The position numbers were made by a program, and so were the translations under genes. The notes under the pieces are model-generated. The model did not search any database, had not been told where the DNA came from, and saw only the letters and a program-made list of their open reading frames with translations. 64,000 nt of DNA, from NCBI GenBank assembly GCA_965230015.1, contig CBDDKF010000026.1, positions 62,001 to 126,000 of the forward strand, written 5' to 3'. Shown here one piece after another: positions 1 through 8,172 of the stretch. Every line of letters begins with the position of its first letter. Position 1 is the stretch's first letter. This stretch comes from JABSQH01 sp965230015 (lineage in GTDB: Bacteria > Actinomycetota > Acidimicrobiia > Acidimicrobiales > Ilumatobacteraceae).

Positions 1-854
1 TCTGCCATCGGAGTAGCTGCGACTTGTTGTATGGCGCTGGCCTCATCGGGGGTCAGAAGTTGTTGCCAACGCCCCCGCCGGTCAACGATTGCTCCGCTGG
101 CGAGGAGCGACTTGCGCCGCTCCTCGCCAGCAACAACCGCGTTGCCGTACTCACTAGAGAATTGGCGCATGAGACGCTCGCCTTCCGCGCGAATCCCCGT
201 GTGGACGAGCATTTCTTCTACGGTTGACTCTGGCGCCGCAACGAAATCCTCGTACCTGACGGTGAGAATCCTCGCGTCGTCCAGCTCGGGTACTTGCACC
301 GCAGCGCTCCAAACCGAGGCGCGCTGCAGGCAGTACTCCAATCGTCGTTCGCCTGGCGGCAGTCTCGAGAATGCACCGCCCGACGCACATACGTCCCGAG
401 CATCACGGACTACGTTCACCACTCGCGCGCCGCCGAAGTCACTCAGTATCCGTCCAAGCGCGAAGACATGACGGGGTGTCTTCTCAAGCCAACGCTCGGC
501 GGTTGGACATGAGCGTTGCGCGAGCTGGGCCATGAGTCGATCGAGCACGATTCCCGAGTCGTTCCAGTCTGTACCCACGGTGAGGGCCAACTCGCGAAAC
601 TCGCGATCGCTCAGCTCGATTCGTGGCTTTGCTGCGAGGCGTAGCCGGACCTGAACGGCGGGTTGATCGTCCGTTGGACCGGGTGACGCATGGCCGAGCA
701 AGCGAGGATCGATCGTCGATACCGCCGACTCGTCAACATAGGTGTAGAAGTGGGTCTCCGGAGCCGTTCCGACTTCGTCGGCGCTCGCCAGCAGGAGCTG
801 GATGAGGGTTGTACCGGAGCGCGGGTGTCCGACGACAAACACAGGATTGGTCAC
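1..854 (-). CDS. Sulfotransferase family protein (C-terminus cut by window edge)
   Basis: Read on the minus strand, this frame is open from a GTG at 854 to the left edge, about 284 residues. The N-terminus carries the 5'-phosphosulfate loop of PAPS-dependent sulfotransferases (VGHPRSGTT, residues 8-16). A later VVRDARDVCAS segment matches the 3'-phosphate-binding region. The family transfers sulfate from PAPS to hydroxyl groups of glycans or small molecules. A second in-frame GTG lies about 85 bases further upstream, after a TGA, so the start is not certain. The gene is divergent from the one at 960. The C-terminus and any downstream neighbour are outside the window. The family is clear from the motifs; the substrate is unknown. 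Confidence 0.8.
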   Translation of the reverse strand, partial: MTNPVFVVGHPRSGTTLIQLLLASADEVGTAPETHFYTYVDESAVSTIDPRLLGHASPGPTDDQPAVQVRLRLAAKPRIELSDREFRELALTVGTDWNDSGIVLDRLMAQLAQRSCPTAERWLEKTPRHVFALGRILSDFGGARVVNVVRDARDVCASGGAFSRLPPGERRLEYCLQRASVWSAAVQVPELDDARILTVRYEDFVAAPESTVEEMLVHTGIRAEGERLMRQFSSEYGNAVVAGEERRKSLLASGAIVDRRGRWQQLLTPDEASAIQQVAATPMA

Positions 855-959
855 ACCTGGAACGTAGGTCGGGGCCTTGGCCCCCGTCTCATCCGGCGGG
901 CCCGCGCGGAGATGTGTCGCTTCGACGACGCCCCGCACTCAGGCTCTACGCTGCCGAAG

Positions 960-1421
960 GTGGAGCCAGTCACGATCGTCTTCGCAATCCTTGCGGCCGC
1001 ATTCGTGTTCGTCATCGCCGCAGTCGCCGTCGGGCGAGAGGCGCACCGCCTCGATGCGGTGGCGCCGCGGGCGGTGTACCAGCTCGACGAAGCGGTCGAC
1101 TTCGTCTGCGACAGACTGCCCGACGAGAGCCAGGCGCGGCTGACCCCAGAAGAGGTCGAACAGCTCCTGGTGTTCCACATGCAGTGGCTCCACTCGCAGG
1201 GCCTGCAGCCCGACAAGGCGGTCGACGCCAAGCAGTCGATCGACGAACCCGTCGTGCTCACCGAGGACACGCTCACCGCGTACCTCCTCGGTGAGGCGGA
1301 ACGCAATGACGTCGAACTGCTCGACGACGTCGATGCGGTCAACGTCGTCGAAGCGCACCTGGCCTACTTCGAGGCGATCGGCGCGGTCGGTCCACAGGCG
1401 GGTCTCGACGACGCGCTGTAA
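960..1421 (+). CDS. Small N-terminally membrane-anchored protein of unknown function
   Basis: About 153 residues from a GTG start. Residues 4-21 form one hydrophobic helix (TIVFAILAAAFVFVIAAV). An acidic, soluble helical region follows, containing AVYQLDEAVDFVCDRLP and LTPEEVEQLLVFHMQWL. The predicted layout is a single-span anchor with a cytoplasmic or extracytoplasmic helical domain. An upstream in-frame ATG at 912 would add 16 residues before the helix; I prefer the GTG because the helix then begins almost at once. No catalytic motif is visible and I do not recognise a named family. It stands alone, divergent from the sulfotransferase and 60 bases before the next gene. Confidence 0.6.
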   Translation: MEPVTIVFAILAAAFVFVIAAVAVGREAHRLDAVAPRAVYQLDEAVDFVCDRLPDESQARLTPEEVEQLLVFHMQWLHSQGLQPDKAVDAKQSIDEPVVLTEDTLTAYLLGEAERNDVELLDDVDAVNVVEAHLAYFEAIGAVGPQAGLDDAL

Positions 1422-1481
1422 CAGTTCGTCGCACTCGTTCGTCTCGCCGGCCGCTGAGCGTGGCTGCGAAGCTCACGCGTC

Positions 1482-2306
1482 ATGGCTGCGCCCATTCCGA
1501 AAGACCGCACGATCGCCGCACTCGACGAAGTGTGGACGAGCACCGAAACGCTCTTGGCGTCCCTCGACGCCGACGAATGGTCGAAGCAAACCGCACTGCC
1601 GGGCTGGGATGTGCAGGACAACGTTTCACACATGATCGGCACCGAGCAGATGCTGCTCGGGAACCAGGCGCCGCAGATCGACATCGACCGAGAGGCGAAC
1701 GAGCACGTACGCAACGACATCGGCGTGTTCAACGAAGTGTGGGTCGAGGCGTTGCGCTCGGAGACGCCGCCAGCGGTGCTCGCCTTGTTCCGTGAGGTCA
1801 CCACCCAACGTCGCGCCGCATTGGACGTGATGTCCCAGGAGGAGTGGGACGCGGAGTCGTTCACCCCAGCCGGTAAGGCGACGTACGGCCGGTTCATGCA
1901 GATCCGGGTGTACGACTGTTGGTATCACGAACAGGACATCCGCGACGCGCTGGGCCGGCCGGGGAACGAGTCCGGCCTCTCGGTCGAAGTGACGCTCGAC
2001 GAGCTGACGACCGCAATGGGCTTCGTCGTCGGCAAGCGGGCCGGTGCCACACAGGGCCAGTCGGTGACGTTCGCATTGACGGACGGCGGATCGGTGGTGC
2101 GTGAGATCCATGTGCTCGTCGATGAGCGAGCGACCGTGGTCCCCTCGTTGCCGGACGCGGCGACCGTCACGCTGACGATGCCGGTCGGCACGATGACCCG
2201 TAGATCCGCCGGGCGGGTGCCGCTCGAGGACGATCCCGCGATCTCGGTCGACGGCGACGAAGGACTCGCGTCGAGAATTCTGCGGAACCAGACCTACACG
2301 CTGTAG
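1482..2306 (+). CDS. Maleylpyruvate isomerase family mycothiol-dependent enzyme (DinB/MDMPI superfamily)
   Basis: 274 residues, the usual length for the TIGR03083-type actinobacterial proteins. The N-terminal four-helix DinB-like region has LPGWDVQDNVSHMIGTEQ, where the His is a likely metal ligand. Near residues 140-152 there is VYDCWYHEQDIRDALG, the family's D-x3-H-E-Q-D-I-R signature holding the remaining ligands. The C-terminal third is a small alpha/beta domain. Known members use mycothiol, the actinobacterial thiol, as cofactor, so the gene supports an actinobacterial host. The exact reaction cannot be assigned because the family is broad and most members are uncharacterised. It is a single gene with its own ATG start. 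Confidence 0.8.
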   Translation: MAAPIPKDRTIAALDEVWTSTETLLASLDADEWSKQTALPGWDVQDNVSHMIGTEQMLLGNQAPQIDIDREANEHVRNDIGVFNEVWVEALRSETPPAVLALFREVTTQRRAALDVMSQEEWDAESFTPAGKATYGRFMQIRVYDCWYHEQDIRDALGRPGNESGLSVEVTLDELTTAMGFVVGKRAGATQGQSVTFALTDGGSVVREIHVLVDERATVVPSLPDAATVTLTMPVGTMTRRSAGRVPLEDDPAISVDGDEGLASRILRNQTYTL

Positions 2307-2687
2307 GCCGACGCTCGGCGCAGGCAATCGCTGCGCAATCGGGTTCACACGCAGTTCATCGTTACCGGCTGGATCTCGATCGATGCCATGGCTAGTTTCT
2401 GTGCCACCAGAGAGAGGAGGTGGTCCAGCAACTATGGAAGACAGTTATTACGGGACCCTGGAGGTGGTTGGCCGCTAGGCCGACAGGCTGGACCGCCTGG
2501 CGAATCTCCGCCAACCCCCGCTGATCGTCATCGCCGCAACTGGTCCCAGCGGCGTCGTCCGGACACGGATGTGATTCCGAGTCCTGCGTCATGGTGCGAT
2601 CGGTCTCAGACAGTCTGTGCAGTGCCGGGTGCCTTCTGGTGCCCGGCACTGCCGCGTTCATGGGCGGCCGCGATACCTTGAGCGCTG
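2307..2687. other. 381-base stretch without a convincing gene
   Basis: Short open frames occur on both strands here (for example minus 2392-2661), but their products are low-complexity and I see no domain or good start context. The only clear structure is a hairpin at 2621-2650 just before the gene at 2688. No tRNA cloverleaf was recognised. Confidence 0.5.
2621..2650 (+). terminator. 13-bp hairpin with 4-base loop, possible terminator or leader structure
   Basis: The left arm (2621-2633, agtgccgggtgcc) pairs with the right arm (2638-2650, ggtgcccggcact) over 13 positions with two G-T wobbles. The loop is ttct. There is no T-run after either arm, so a classical intrinsic terminator is not supported. 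It sits 37 bases before the start of the small gene at 2688 and could equally be a leader element of that gene. Confidence 0.45.
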
Positions 2688-2912
2688 ATGGAACGGCCGA
2701 CCAAGTTCGAAGAGTCTCGGTTCCTTGGCGACAAGCGCACCCAGCTCGTGTACGACCTCGACGAGTGGGACGATGCAGCGATCATCGACGAGATCGTCGC
2801 CGAGGGCGTCGGGTTGAGCTTCTCCCCAGACACGTTGCCCGAGGCACGGAATCGGGGCTACACGTTGGCGACTGGTCGTCAACATCGGCTGCAGCGCAAG
2901 CCGTTCTCCTAG
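2688..2912 (+). CDS. Small hypothetical protein, 74 residues
   Basis: An acidic N-terminal half (DLDEWDDAAIIDEIVAEG) is followed by a basic C-terminus (GRQHRLQRKPFS). There is no signal peptide and no membrane segment. The reading frame is closed by TAG only 9 bases before the ATG of the alpha/beta-hydrolase fold gene at 2922, so the two are probably co-transcribed. I do not recognise the family. The regular codon pattern and its fit in the gene spacing make it more likely real than not. Confidence 0.55.
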   Translation: MERPTKFEESRFLGDKRTQLVYDLDEWDDAAIIDEIVAEGVGLSFSPDTLPEARNRGYTLATGRQHRLQRKPFS

Positions 2913-2921
2913 GACTCGCCG

Positions 2922-3713
2922 ATGCCCGGGATGGACGAGCGCTTCGAGTCCGCCGGGTTGTCGCTGGCGTGCCACCTGGCGGTGTCGCCAGGTGAAGAGA
3001 CCGACGGACCCGCCGTCGTGTTGTGTCACGGATTCCCGATCGGGCCGCTCGACGCCCGCCGCTCAGCCGGCACGTATCCGCAACTCGTCGATCGGATCGC
3101 CCGCGACGTCGGATGTGCGGCGTTGGCCTTCAACTTCCGCGGGTGTGGCGACAGCGAAGGCGACTTCTCGCTGCAGGGATGGGTCGACGACCTGCGCAAT
3201 GCGATCGGCCACGTGCTGCGCACGTGCGATCCGAGCGGGATCATCCTGGTGGGTACGAATACCGGTGGGTCGATTGCGATCTGTGTCGGCGCCGACGATC
3301 CGCGGGTGTCAGCGGCTGCGCTGGTGAGCCCGCGCGCCGACTTCGACGACTGGGCCGACCACCCCCGGCGGTTTCTGGAGCACGCTCGCGATATCGGCGC
3401 AATTCGCGATCGTCAGTTCCCGCCATCGGTCGACGAGTGGACGCGCGAGTTCCGGAGGTTTCGTCCGGTCGCCTCCGCCCGTCGGTTCGGTCCGCGACCG
3501 TTGATGGTCATGCACGGTGACGACGACGACAGCGTTCCGGTGTCGGACGCTCGTCAACTGGTCAACGCTCATGGGTCGGCGGAGTTGAGCGTTTTGGATG
3601 GTGCGGGCCACCGGCTGCGCCACGATCCACGGGCGGTCGCAGTGTTGATCGGCTGGATCGACCGGATCCGGTCGACGTATGTCCACCCCTCCGCCGAGCG
3701 CGCAGCGCGGTAG
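2922..3713 (+). CDS. Alpha/beta-hydrolase fold protein with Asn at the nucleophile position
   Basis: 263 residues with the alpha/beta-hydrolase layout: an oxyanion-side HGFPIG at about 36, FNFRGCGDSEG at about 70, an acid-loop MHGDDDDSVPVSDA and a catalytic-His region GAGHRLR. The nucleophile elbow, normally G-x-S-x-G, reads G-T-N-T-G at residues 111-115. Asn113 (codon 3258-3260, aat) therefore stands where Ser, Cys or Asp is expected. The fold is clear, but ordinary serine-hydrolase chemistry is doubtful. It follows the small gene at 2688 by 9 bases and precedes the dioxygenase gene. The substrate is unknown. Confidence 0.75.
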   Translation: MPGMDERFESAGLSLACHLAVSPGEETDGPAVVLCHGFPIGPLDARRSAGTYPQLVDRIARDVGCAALAFNFRGCGDSEGDFSLQGWVDDLRNAIGHVLRTCDPSGIILVGTNTGGSIAICVGADDPRVSAAALVSPRADFDDWADHPRRFLEHARDIGAIRDRQFPPSVDEWTREFRRFRPVASARRFGPRPLMVMHGDDDDSVPVSDARQLVNAHGSAELSVLDGAGHRLRHDPRAVAVLIGWIDRIRSTYVHPSAERAAR

Positions 3714-3723
3714 TGAGGTCGCG

Positions 3724-4575
3724 ATGGTGAGGTTGACGGTGCGTCGCGATGTCGTGGACTCGATCGACGTCGACCGTTTCTGGCGACGTGGCTTCGCCAT
3801 CGTGCGCAACGCGTACACCGCCGACGAAGTCGCTACGTTCCGCCGCGCCATCGAGGCGAGCAACGGGCCGAAGACCGACCTCCTGAGTAATCCGCGCCTG
3901 CGATCGATCCTGACCGACGGCCGGCTGATCTCCGTGGCGCAACAGCTGCTGAACGCACAGACGATCGTGTACAGCGGTGACAGTTCGTTCACGGTCGGTC
4001 GCCGACAGATCGGTTGGCACAAAGACAACGCGGACCGTGACGACTCGCACGCCCCCGATTGGCAGGGGCGCTACACGATCCTGCGTTTCGGCATCTACCT
4101 CCAAGACCATCGATGGCACACCGGCGGCCTCAACCTTCGGGCCGCATCGCACACGACGACCGACCTCAGCGCGGGTCGGTGTCGCTACGTGCGTTCTGGT
4201 CTTGGTGATCTCGTGGTGTGGAGCCTGCGCACCACCCATAGCGGCAACGGGATGCTGCTGCGGGTGCCGTGGGGTGTGCACCCGCCACCTCACCGCCAAC
4301 GAAGTATCCCGGGGTGGGCTGAAGCACCATCCCCGGCCGGAGGGCGGATGGCGCTGTTCGCCGCGCTGGGGCTCGACGATGCGCACCACCGGCGGTACGC
4401 CGAGTACCTGCGAACTCGCACGTACATGGTCGACATCTGGCGCAACTCGACCTACGACGACGAGGCCAGACGCGCCGCCGCTGATGCCGGGCTCGAAGTG
4501 TGGGACATGCCTCGGTCGATCGAGGGCGACCTCGACGCGGGTGCGGCGGTGGACTGGGCGCCGTTGCCGTACTGA
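3724..4575 (+). CDS. Phytanoyl-CoA dioxygenase (PhyH) family Fe(II)/2-oxoglutarate oxygenase
   Basis: 283 residues from ATG 3724, which has a gagg Shine-Dalgarno element just upstream. An in-frame start at 3679 would overlap the previous gene and is less likely. The iron-binding H-x-D is in IGWHKDNAD, and the distal His is in RTTHSGNG, followed by an Arg that fits the 2-oxoglutarate carboxylate. The ILRFGIYLQDH and GGLNLRAASH segments match the double-stranded beta-helix core of the family. It probably hydroxylates a small organic substrate, which I cannot name. It lies 10 bases after the alpha/beta-hydrolase fold gene and converges on galE. Confidence 0.75.
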   Translation: MVRLTVRRDVVDSIDVDRFWRRGFAIVRNAYTADEVATFRRAIEASNGPKTDLLSNPRLRSILTDGRLISVAQQLLNAQTIVYSGDSSFTVGRRQIGWHKDNADRDDSHAPDWQGRYTILRFGIYLQDHRWHTGGLNLRAASHTTTDLSAGRCRYVRSGLGDLVVWSLRTTHSGNGMLLRVPWGVHPPPHRQRSIPGWAEAPSPAGGRMALFAALGLDDAHHRRYAEYLRTRTYMVDIWRNSTYDDEARRAAADAGLEVWDMPRSIEGDLDAGAAVDWAPLPY

Positions 4576-4632
4576 ACTGTCGCGCGATTGATCCGTTGTC
4601 CGACCAACTCGTAGATCGGCCGAACGGCACGA

Positions 4633-5622
4633 TCAGCGGTCGAGCTGCGACCGGTGCCAGGCGTAGGCAGTCTGCACGATCTCGTCGAGCCCATACTGCG
4701 CGGTCCATCCGAGCACATCGTGTGCATGCGACGGTTCGGCAAAAGTGGCCTCGGGGTCACCAGCACGACGCCCGATGATCTCGTAGGGGACCGGAGCGCC
4801 CGCTGCCTCGGCGGCTGTGTTGATCACCTCGAGCACCGTCGACCCGACGCCGGTGCCGACGTTGATCGCGGTCGACGCCCCTCCTGCGGTGAGGTAGTCG
4901 GCGGCTTTGATGTGCGCGTCAGCGAGGTCGTCCACGTGGATGTAGTCGCGAATCGCCGTTCCGTCAGGCGTGGTGTAGTCGTCGCCGAACACCTTGACGT
5001 CGTGGTCCGGGAGGAGTAGCGCCTTCATGACGATCGGGATGAGATTGATGCTGTACGTCCAGTCTTCGCCGATCCTGCCGTCGAAGCTCGCGCCAGCCGC
5101 GTTGAAGTACCGCAAGCTCACCGAGCGCACGCCGCGGGTGGTCTCGTACCAACGAAGGATCTGTTCGACCATTGCTTTGGTCTCGGCGTACACGCTCTCG
5201 GGGTCGATCGGCGCACTCTCCACGACCGGGACCTCGGGTGGGTTGCCATAGACGGAGCACGATGACGAGAACACCAGCTGGTCGACTCCCGCGTCGAGAC
5301 ACGCTTCGAGCAGCTCGACCGTGCCGGCGACGTTGTTGCGCCAGTACTTGGCCGGGGACTCCATCGACTCACCGACCGACTTGTAGGCGGCGAAGTGGAT
5401 CACCTGCCCGACTCCGTGTTCCTTGCACACGGTGCGGACGAGTTCGGCGTCGGTGATCTCGCCGACGACGAGCGGCGCATCGATCACCGCGTTGGCATCG
5501 CCGAGCTCGAGCGAGTCGAGTACCACCACGTCGCGTTCGGCGCGGCGGAGGGCACGGACCGTGTGCGAGCCGATGTAGCCGGCTCCACCGGTGACGAGAA
5601 CTGTCTGGTGTTCGTTGCTCAC
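4633..5622 (-). CDS. galE: UDP-glucose 4-epimerase
   Basis: 329 residues, standard GalE length. The NAD-binding motif is TGGAGYIGS (11-19). The catalytic triad is visible as SSSCSVYG near 119-126 and Y145-x3-K149 (YAETK). The extended-SDR segment RYFNAAGA and the C-terminal substrate-binding region NVGTGVGSTVLEVI also match GalE. It interconverts UDP-Glc and UDP-Gal (or the GlcNAc forms) and supplies precursor for glycan assembly. It is the last gene of a six-gene minus-strand operon starting at 9784, two bases after the SMP-30 gene. It converges with the PhyH gene across a 57-base gap. Confidence 0.9.
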   Translation of the reverse strand: MSNEHQTVLVTGGAGYIGSHTVRALRRAERDVVVLDSLELGDANAVIDAPLVVGEITDAELVRTVCKEHGVGQVIHFAAYKSVGESMESPAKYWRNNVAGTVELLEACLDAGVDQLVFSSSCSVYGNPPEVPVVESAPIDPESVYAETKAMVEQILRWYETTRGVRSVSLRYFNAAGASFDGRIGEDWTYSINLIPIVMKALLLPDHDVKVFGDDYTTPDGTAIRDYIHVDDLADAHIKAADYLTAGGASTAINVGTGVGSTVLEVINTAAEAAGAPVPYEIIGRRAGDPEATFAEPSHAHDVLGWTAQYGLDEIVQTAYAWHRSQLDR

Positions 5623-5624
5623 GG

Positions 5625-6497
5625 CTACGGGAGCGTATTGGCAGACTCGCCGCCGAAGGTCGCGGCTTCGTCAACACGATGTGGCCAGCGGCCGGCTGTC
5701 GGCAGTTCGGCGACATAGATGGCGCCGTCGGCTGCGCCCGTGCCGTCGGGCTCACCGGCGGTGGTGATCACGAGCGTGCGGAGGTCGTGGCCGACGAAGG
5801 CTGCGCAGGTCACGAACTGAGCGGGCACCTCGATCCGCTCGACCACCTGCCCGTCGCGCACACCGATGACCGCGTTGCCACCCCACATCGCCACCCACAA
5901 CCCGCCGTCGCGATCGATCGTCATACCATCGGGGTCGCCGAGCGACTCGGGGAGCGCGGCGTGTGTCGATCGCTCGCCGATGGAGCCGTCGTTGCGGTAT
6001 GTGAACTCGTCGATCCGGTGAGTTGGGGTGTCGACGTAGAACAACCGTTGTCCGTCGGCGCTCCACGCCAGGCCGTTCGAGATCGTCACATGCTCGACGA
6101 GGGGGGTCGCGGCACCATCAGCGAACGACCAGAGGGCACCGGCGCCCGTGGCCACCGGCTCGGCCATGGTGCCAACGACGAATCGGCCGTCGGGATCGGC
6201 CTTGCCGTCGTTCAACCGGATCTCGGACGATTGCGGCGGGAGGTCGATCCGTCGCTCTGGCCGCGAGAGCAGTTCCACCGATTGTTGCCGCGCAACGACG
6301 AGATCGCCGGTCGATGTCGGAGCGATCGAACCGACGGTGCCGTCGAAGCGGCCGATCGCCTCCAGCCGACCCGTGAGGTCGCCCTCGTACACGGTGCCAG
6401 TGCGAATGTCGACGCACGCAAATCGGTCGTCGCCGAGCGCCACCGGACCCTCGCCGAGGTGCAGCGTGGCGGCGGTGAGCCGCTCGGCGGTGGTCAC
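5625..6497 (-). CDS. SMP-30/gluconolactonase/LRE family protein
   Basis: 290 residues with the six-bladed propeller signatures of the regucalcin/gluconolactonase family. The metal ligands can be placed as Glu in LGEGPV (N-terminus), Asn in ISNGLAWSADGQ and Asp in GDPDGMTIDRDGGLWVA. Such enzymes open sugar lactones to sugar acids. It overlaps the upstream SDR gene by four bases and is followed two bases later by galE. In this operon it may hydrolyse a lactone made by the SDR, feeding the 2-hydroxyacid dehydrogenase; that order is inference. Confidence 0.8.
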   Translation of the reverse strand: MTTAERLTAATLHLGEGPVALGDDRFACVDIRTGTVYEGDLTGRLEAIGRFDGTVGSIAPTSTGDLVVARQQSVELLSRPERRIDLPPQSSEIRLNDGKADPDGRFVVGTMAEPVATGAGALWSFADGAATPLVEHVTISNGLAWSADGQRLFYVDTPTHRIDEFTYRNDGSIGERSTHAALPESLGDPDGMTIDRDGGLWVAMWGGNAVIGVRDGQVVERIEVPAQFVTCAAFVGHDLRTLVITTAGEPDGTGAADGAIYVAELPTAGRWPHRVDEAATFGGESANTLP

Positions 6498-7237
6498 TCG
6501 GTGCCGAGGCGGATCGTGGCGCCACCGTCGACGACGATGGTCTGCCCGGTCGTGTACGGCGACTGTTCGCGATCGGCGAGATGGACGATCGTCGGCGCAA
6601 TGTCGGGTGGGTCGGCGACGAAGCCCAGCGGAGTCCGTCCGACGAGCTCGCGCAGGTTGCCATCGGGACCGTCAGGGTGCGGGCGCCGCCCGAGACCGGC
6701 CTCGAGCATCGGCGTCATCACCGCACCGGGGAGTACCGCGTTGCAGCGGATGCCCTCGCTGGCCAGCTCGAGCGCTGCACTGCGCGTGAGGGCGACGAGC
6801 GCGCCCTTGGAGATCGCGTACACCGCAACGTTCATCGATGTGGCCACCGCATGTACCGAGCTGACGTTGACGACGGCGCCGCGCGCTGCCGACAGTGGTC
6901 GATGAAACTCGCGGATCATCTGGAACGCACTGCGGACGTTCGTGTTCATCACGCGATCCCAGTCCGAGTCAGGCGTCTCGATGATGGGGCGGTTGACCTG
7001 GATCGCCGCGTTGTTCACGAGGGCATCGAGTCGATCCAGCGATGGGAGCTGTGCCCGTAGCTCGACAACGGAGCCCTGCGCGCTGAGATCGCTCTGGACG
7101 AACTCAGTGAATTCGAGGTCGTCGGGTGGGTCGCTGCGGTCGACCCCGATGACCTGCCAGCCGGCGGTGGCGAACGCGGCAACGGCTGCCCGACCGATCC
7201 CACCGCACGCGCCAGTGATGATGACGCGGCGCGTCAC
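6494..7237 (-). CDS. Short-chain dehydrogenase/reductase (SDR)
   Basis: 247 residues, classical SDR. The cofactor loop is TGACGGIGRAA at the N-terminus, NNAA follows at mid-length, and the active site is SVHAVATS...YAISK (Ser, Tyr, Lys). The C-terminus has the usual GQTIVVDGG. GVDRSDPP after the second strand suggests NAD rather than NADP preference, since an acidic residue follows. It overlaps both neighbours by four bases (SMP-30 downstream, 2-hydroxyacid dehydrogenase upstream). A sugar dehydrogenase role fits the lactonase next door but is inference. Confidence 0.8.
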   Translation of the reverse strand: MTRRVIITGACGGIGRAAVAAFATAGWQVIGVDRSDPPDDLEFTEFVQSDLSAQGSVVELRAQLPSLDRLDALVNNAAIQVNRPIIETPDSDWDRVMNTNVRSAFQMIREFHRPLSAARGAVVNVSSVHAVATSMNVAVYAISKGALVALTRSAALELASEGIRCNAVLPGAVMTPMLEAGLGRRPHPDGPDGNLRELVGRTPLGFVADPPDIAPTIVHLADREQSPYTTGQTIVVDGGATIRLGTE

Positions 7238-8172
7238 GAGCGTTCCAACTCTTCGATCAGGTTGGCGATCGCCACATCGCTCACTCGAGCCGAGGCGTCG
7301 AACGTGTTGCTGGCGTTGTGCGATCCAAAGACGATGTTGTCGAAGCCGCGCAAAGGGTCATCCTGCGGAAGAGGCTCGGTTTCCATCACGTCGAGGGCGC
7401 ATGCCCTGACCTTGCCCGCACGCAACGCCTCCACCAGGGCATCGTTCGACACGACTGCGCCGCGACCGGTGTTGACGAGATACACGCCGTCGCGCATCAC
7501 GTCGAACGCTGCCCCGTCGATCAGGTGGTGGGTAGCCGCGTTGAGCGGGGCGTTGATCGCGATCACGTCGCACCCAGCCAGCAACTCGTTCAGCTCGACG
7601 CACTTCACGCCGAGCGCCGCCGCCGCATCGCGACTCGTCGGCGATGGGTCGGTACCGAGGACCGGCATACCCGCGGCGAGGGCCCGTACCGCAGTCGCCT
7701 GGCCGATGGCGCCGAGCCCAACGATGCCGAGTGTGAGGTCGCCGAGGGATCGGCCGGGTGGCTTGGGCCAGGATCCGGCGCGCACGCCGCGGTCGATGTC
7801 GACCAGGTGCCGTACCACGATGGTGACGTACGCCATCGTCACGTCGGCGACCTCGTCGTTGAACATGCCTGGCGTGTTGCGCACCACGATGCCGCGGCGC
7901 TCGGCGGCTTCGAGGTCGATGCCGTCGATACCGATGCCCCACTTGGAGATCACCTTCAGCGCGGGCAGCGCAGCGAGTACGTCGTCGGTGAATTGGTCGT
8001 CGCCCGCGACGACCCCCACACAGTCGTGCAGTGCGTCGATCAGCGCCCCGCCTTCAAGGTGTTGACCGGGGACGTGTGCTGGGACCACCTCCCAGTTGCG
8101 GTCGTCGAGCGGACTGCGGTGATTGGGGAGGTCGCGCAACAGTTGGAGGCACGTGACGGCGATGCGCGTCAT
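7234..8172 (-). CDS. D-isomer-specific 2-hydroxyacid dehydrogenase (phosphoglycerate-dehydrogenase-like)
   Basis: 312 residues from ATG 8172, which overlaps the stop of the cytidylyltransferase gene by four bases. The NAD-binding motif is LGIVGLGAIGQATA. The catalytic Arg is in NTGRGAVV, the Glu in DVMETEPLP and the His in GSHNAS. Early residues KWGIGIDGIDLEAAERRG match the substrate-domain hinge of the family. It interconverts a 2-keto acid and a D-2-hydroxy acid with NAD(H). It lacks the serine-binding regulatory domain of true SerA, so a dedicated role in a sugar-acid pathway in this operon is more likely than serine synthesis. Confidence 0.82.
   Translation of the reverse strand: MTRIAVTCLQLLRDLPNHRSPLDDRNWEVVPAHVPGQHLEGGALIDALHDCVGVVAGDDQFTDDVLAALPALKVISKWGIGIDGIDLEAAERRGIVVRNTPGMFNDEVADVTMAYVTIVVRHLVDIDRGVRAGSWPKPPGRSLGDLTLGIVGLGAIGQATAVRALAAGMPVLGTDPSPTSRDAAAALGVKCVELNELLAGCDVIAINAPLNAATHHLIDGAAFDVMRDGVYLVNTGRGAVVSNDALVEALRAGKVRACALDVMETEPLPQDDPLRGFDNIVFGSHNASNTFDASARVSDVAIANLIEELERS

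Noticed and set aside
31..471. 146-residue plus-strand frame at the left edge
   Set aside because: It lies opposite the partial sulfotransferase, whose motifs show the true coding strand.
2392..2661. 89-residue minus-strand frame in the gap
   Set aside because: There is no domain and no good start context, and the hairpin lies inside it.
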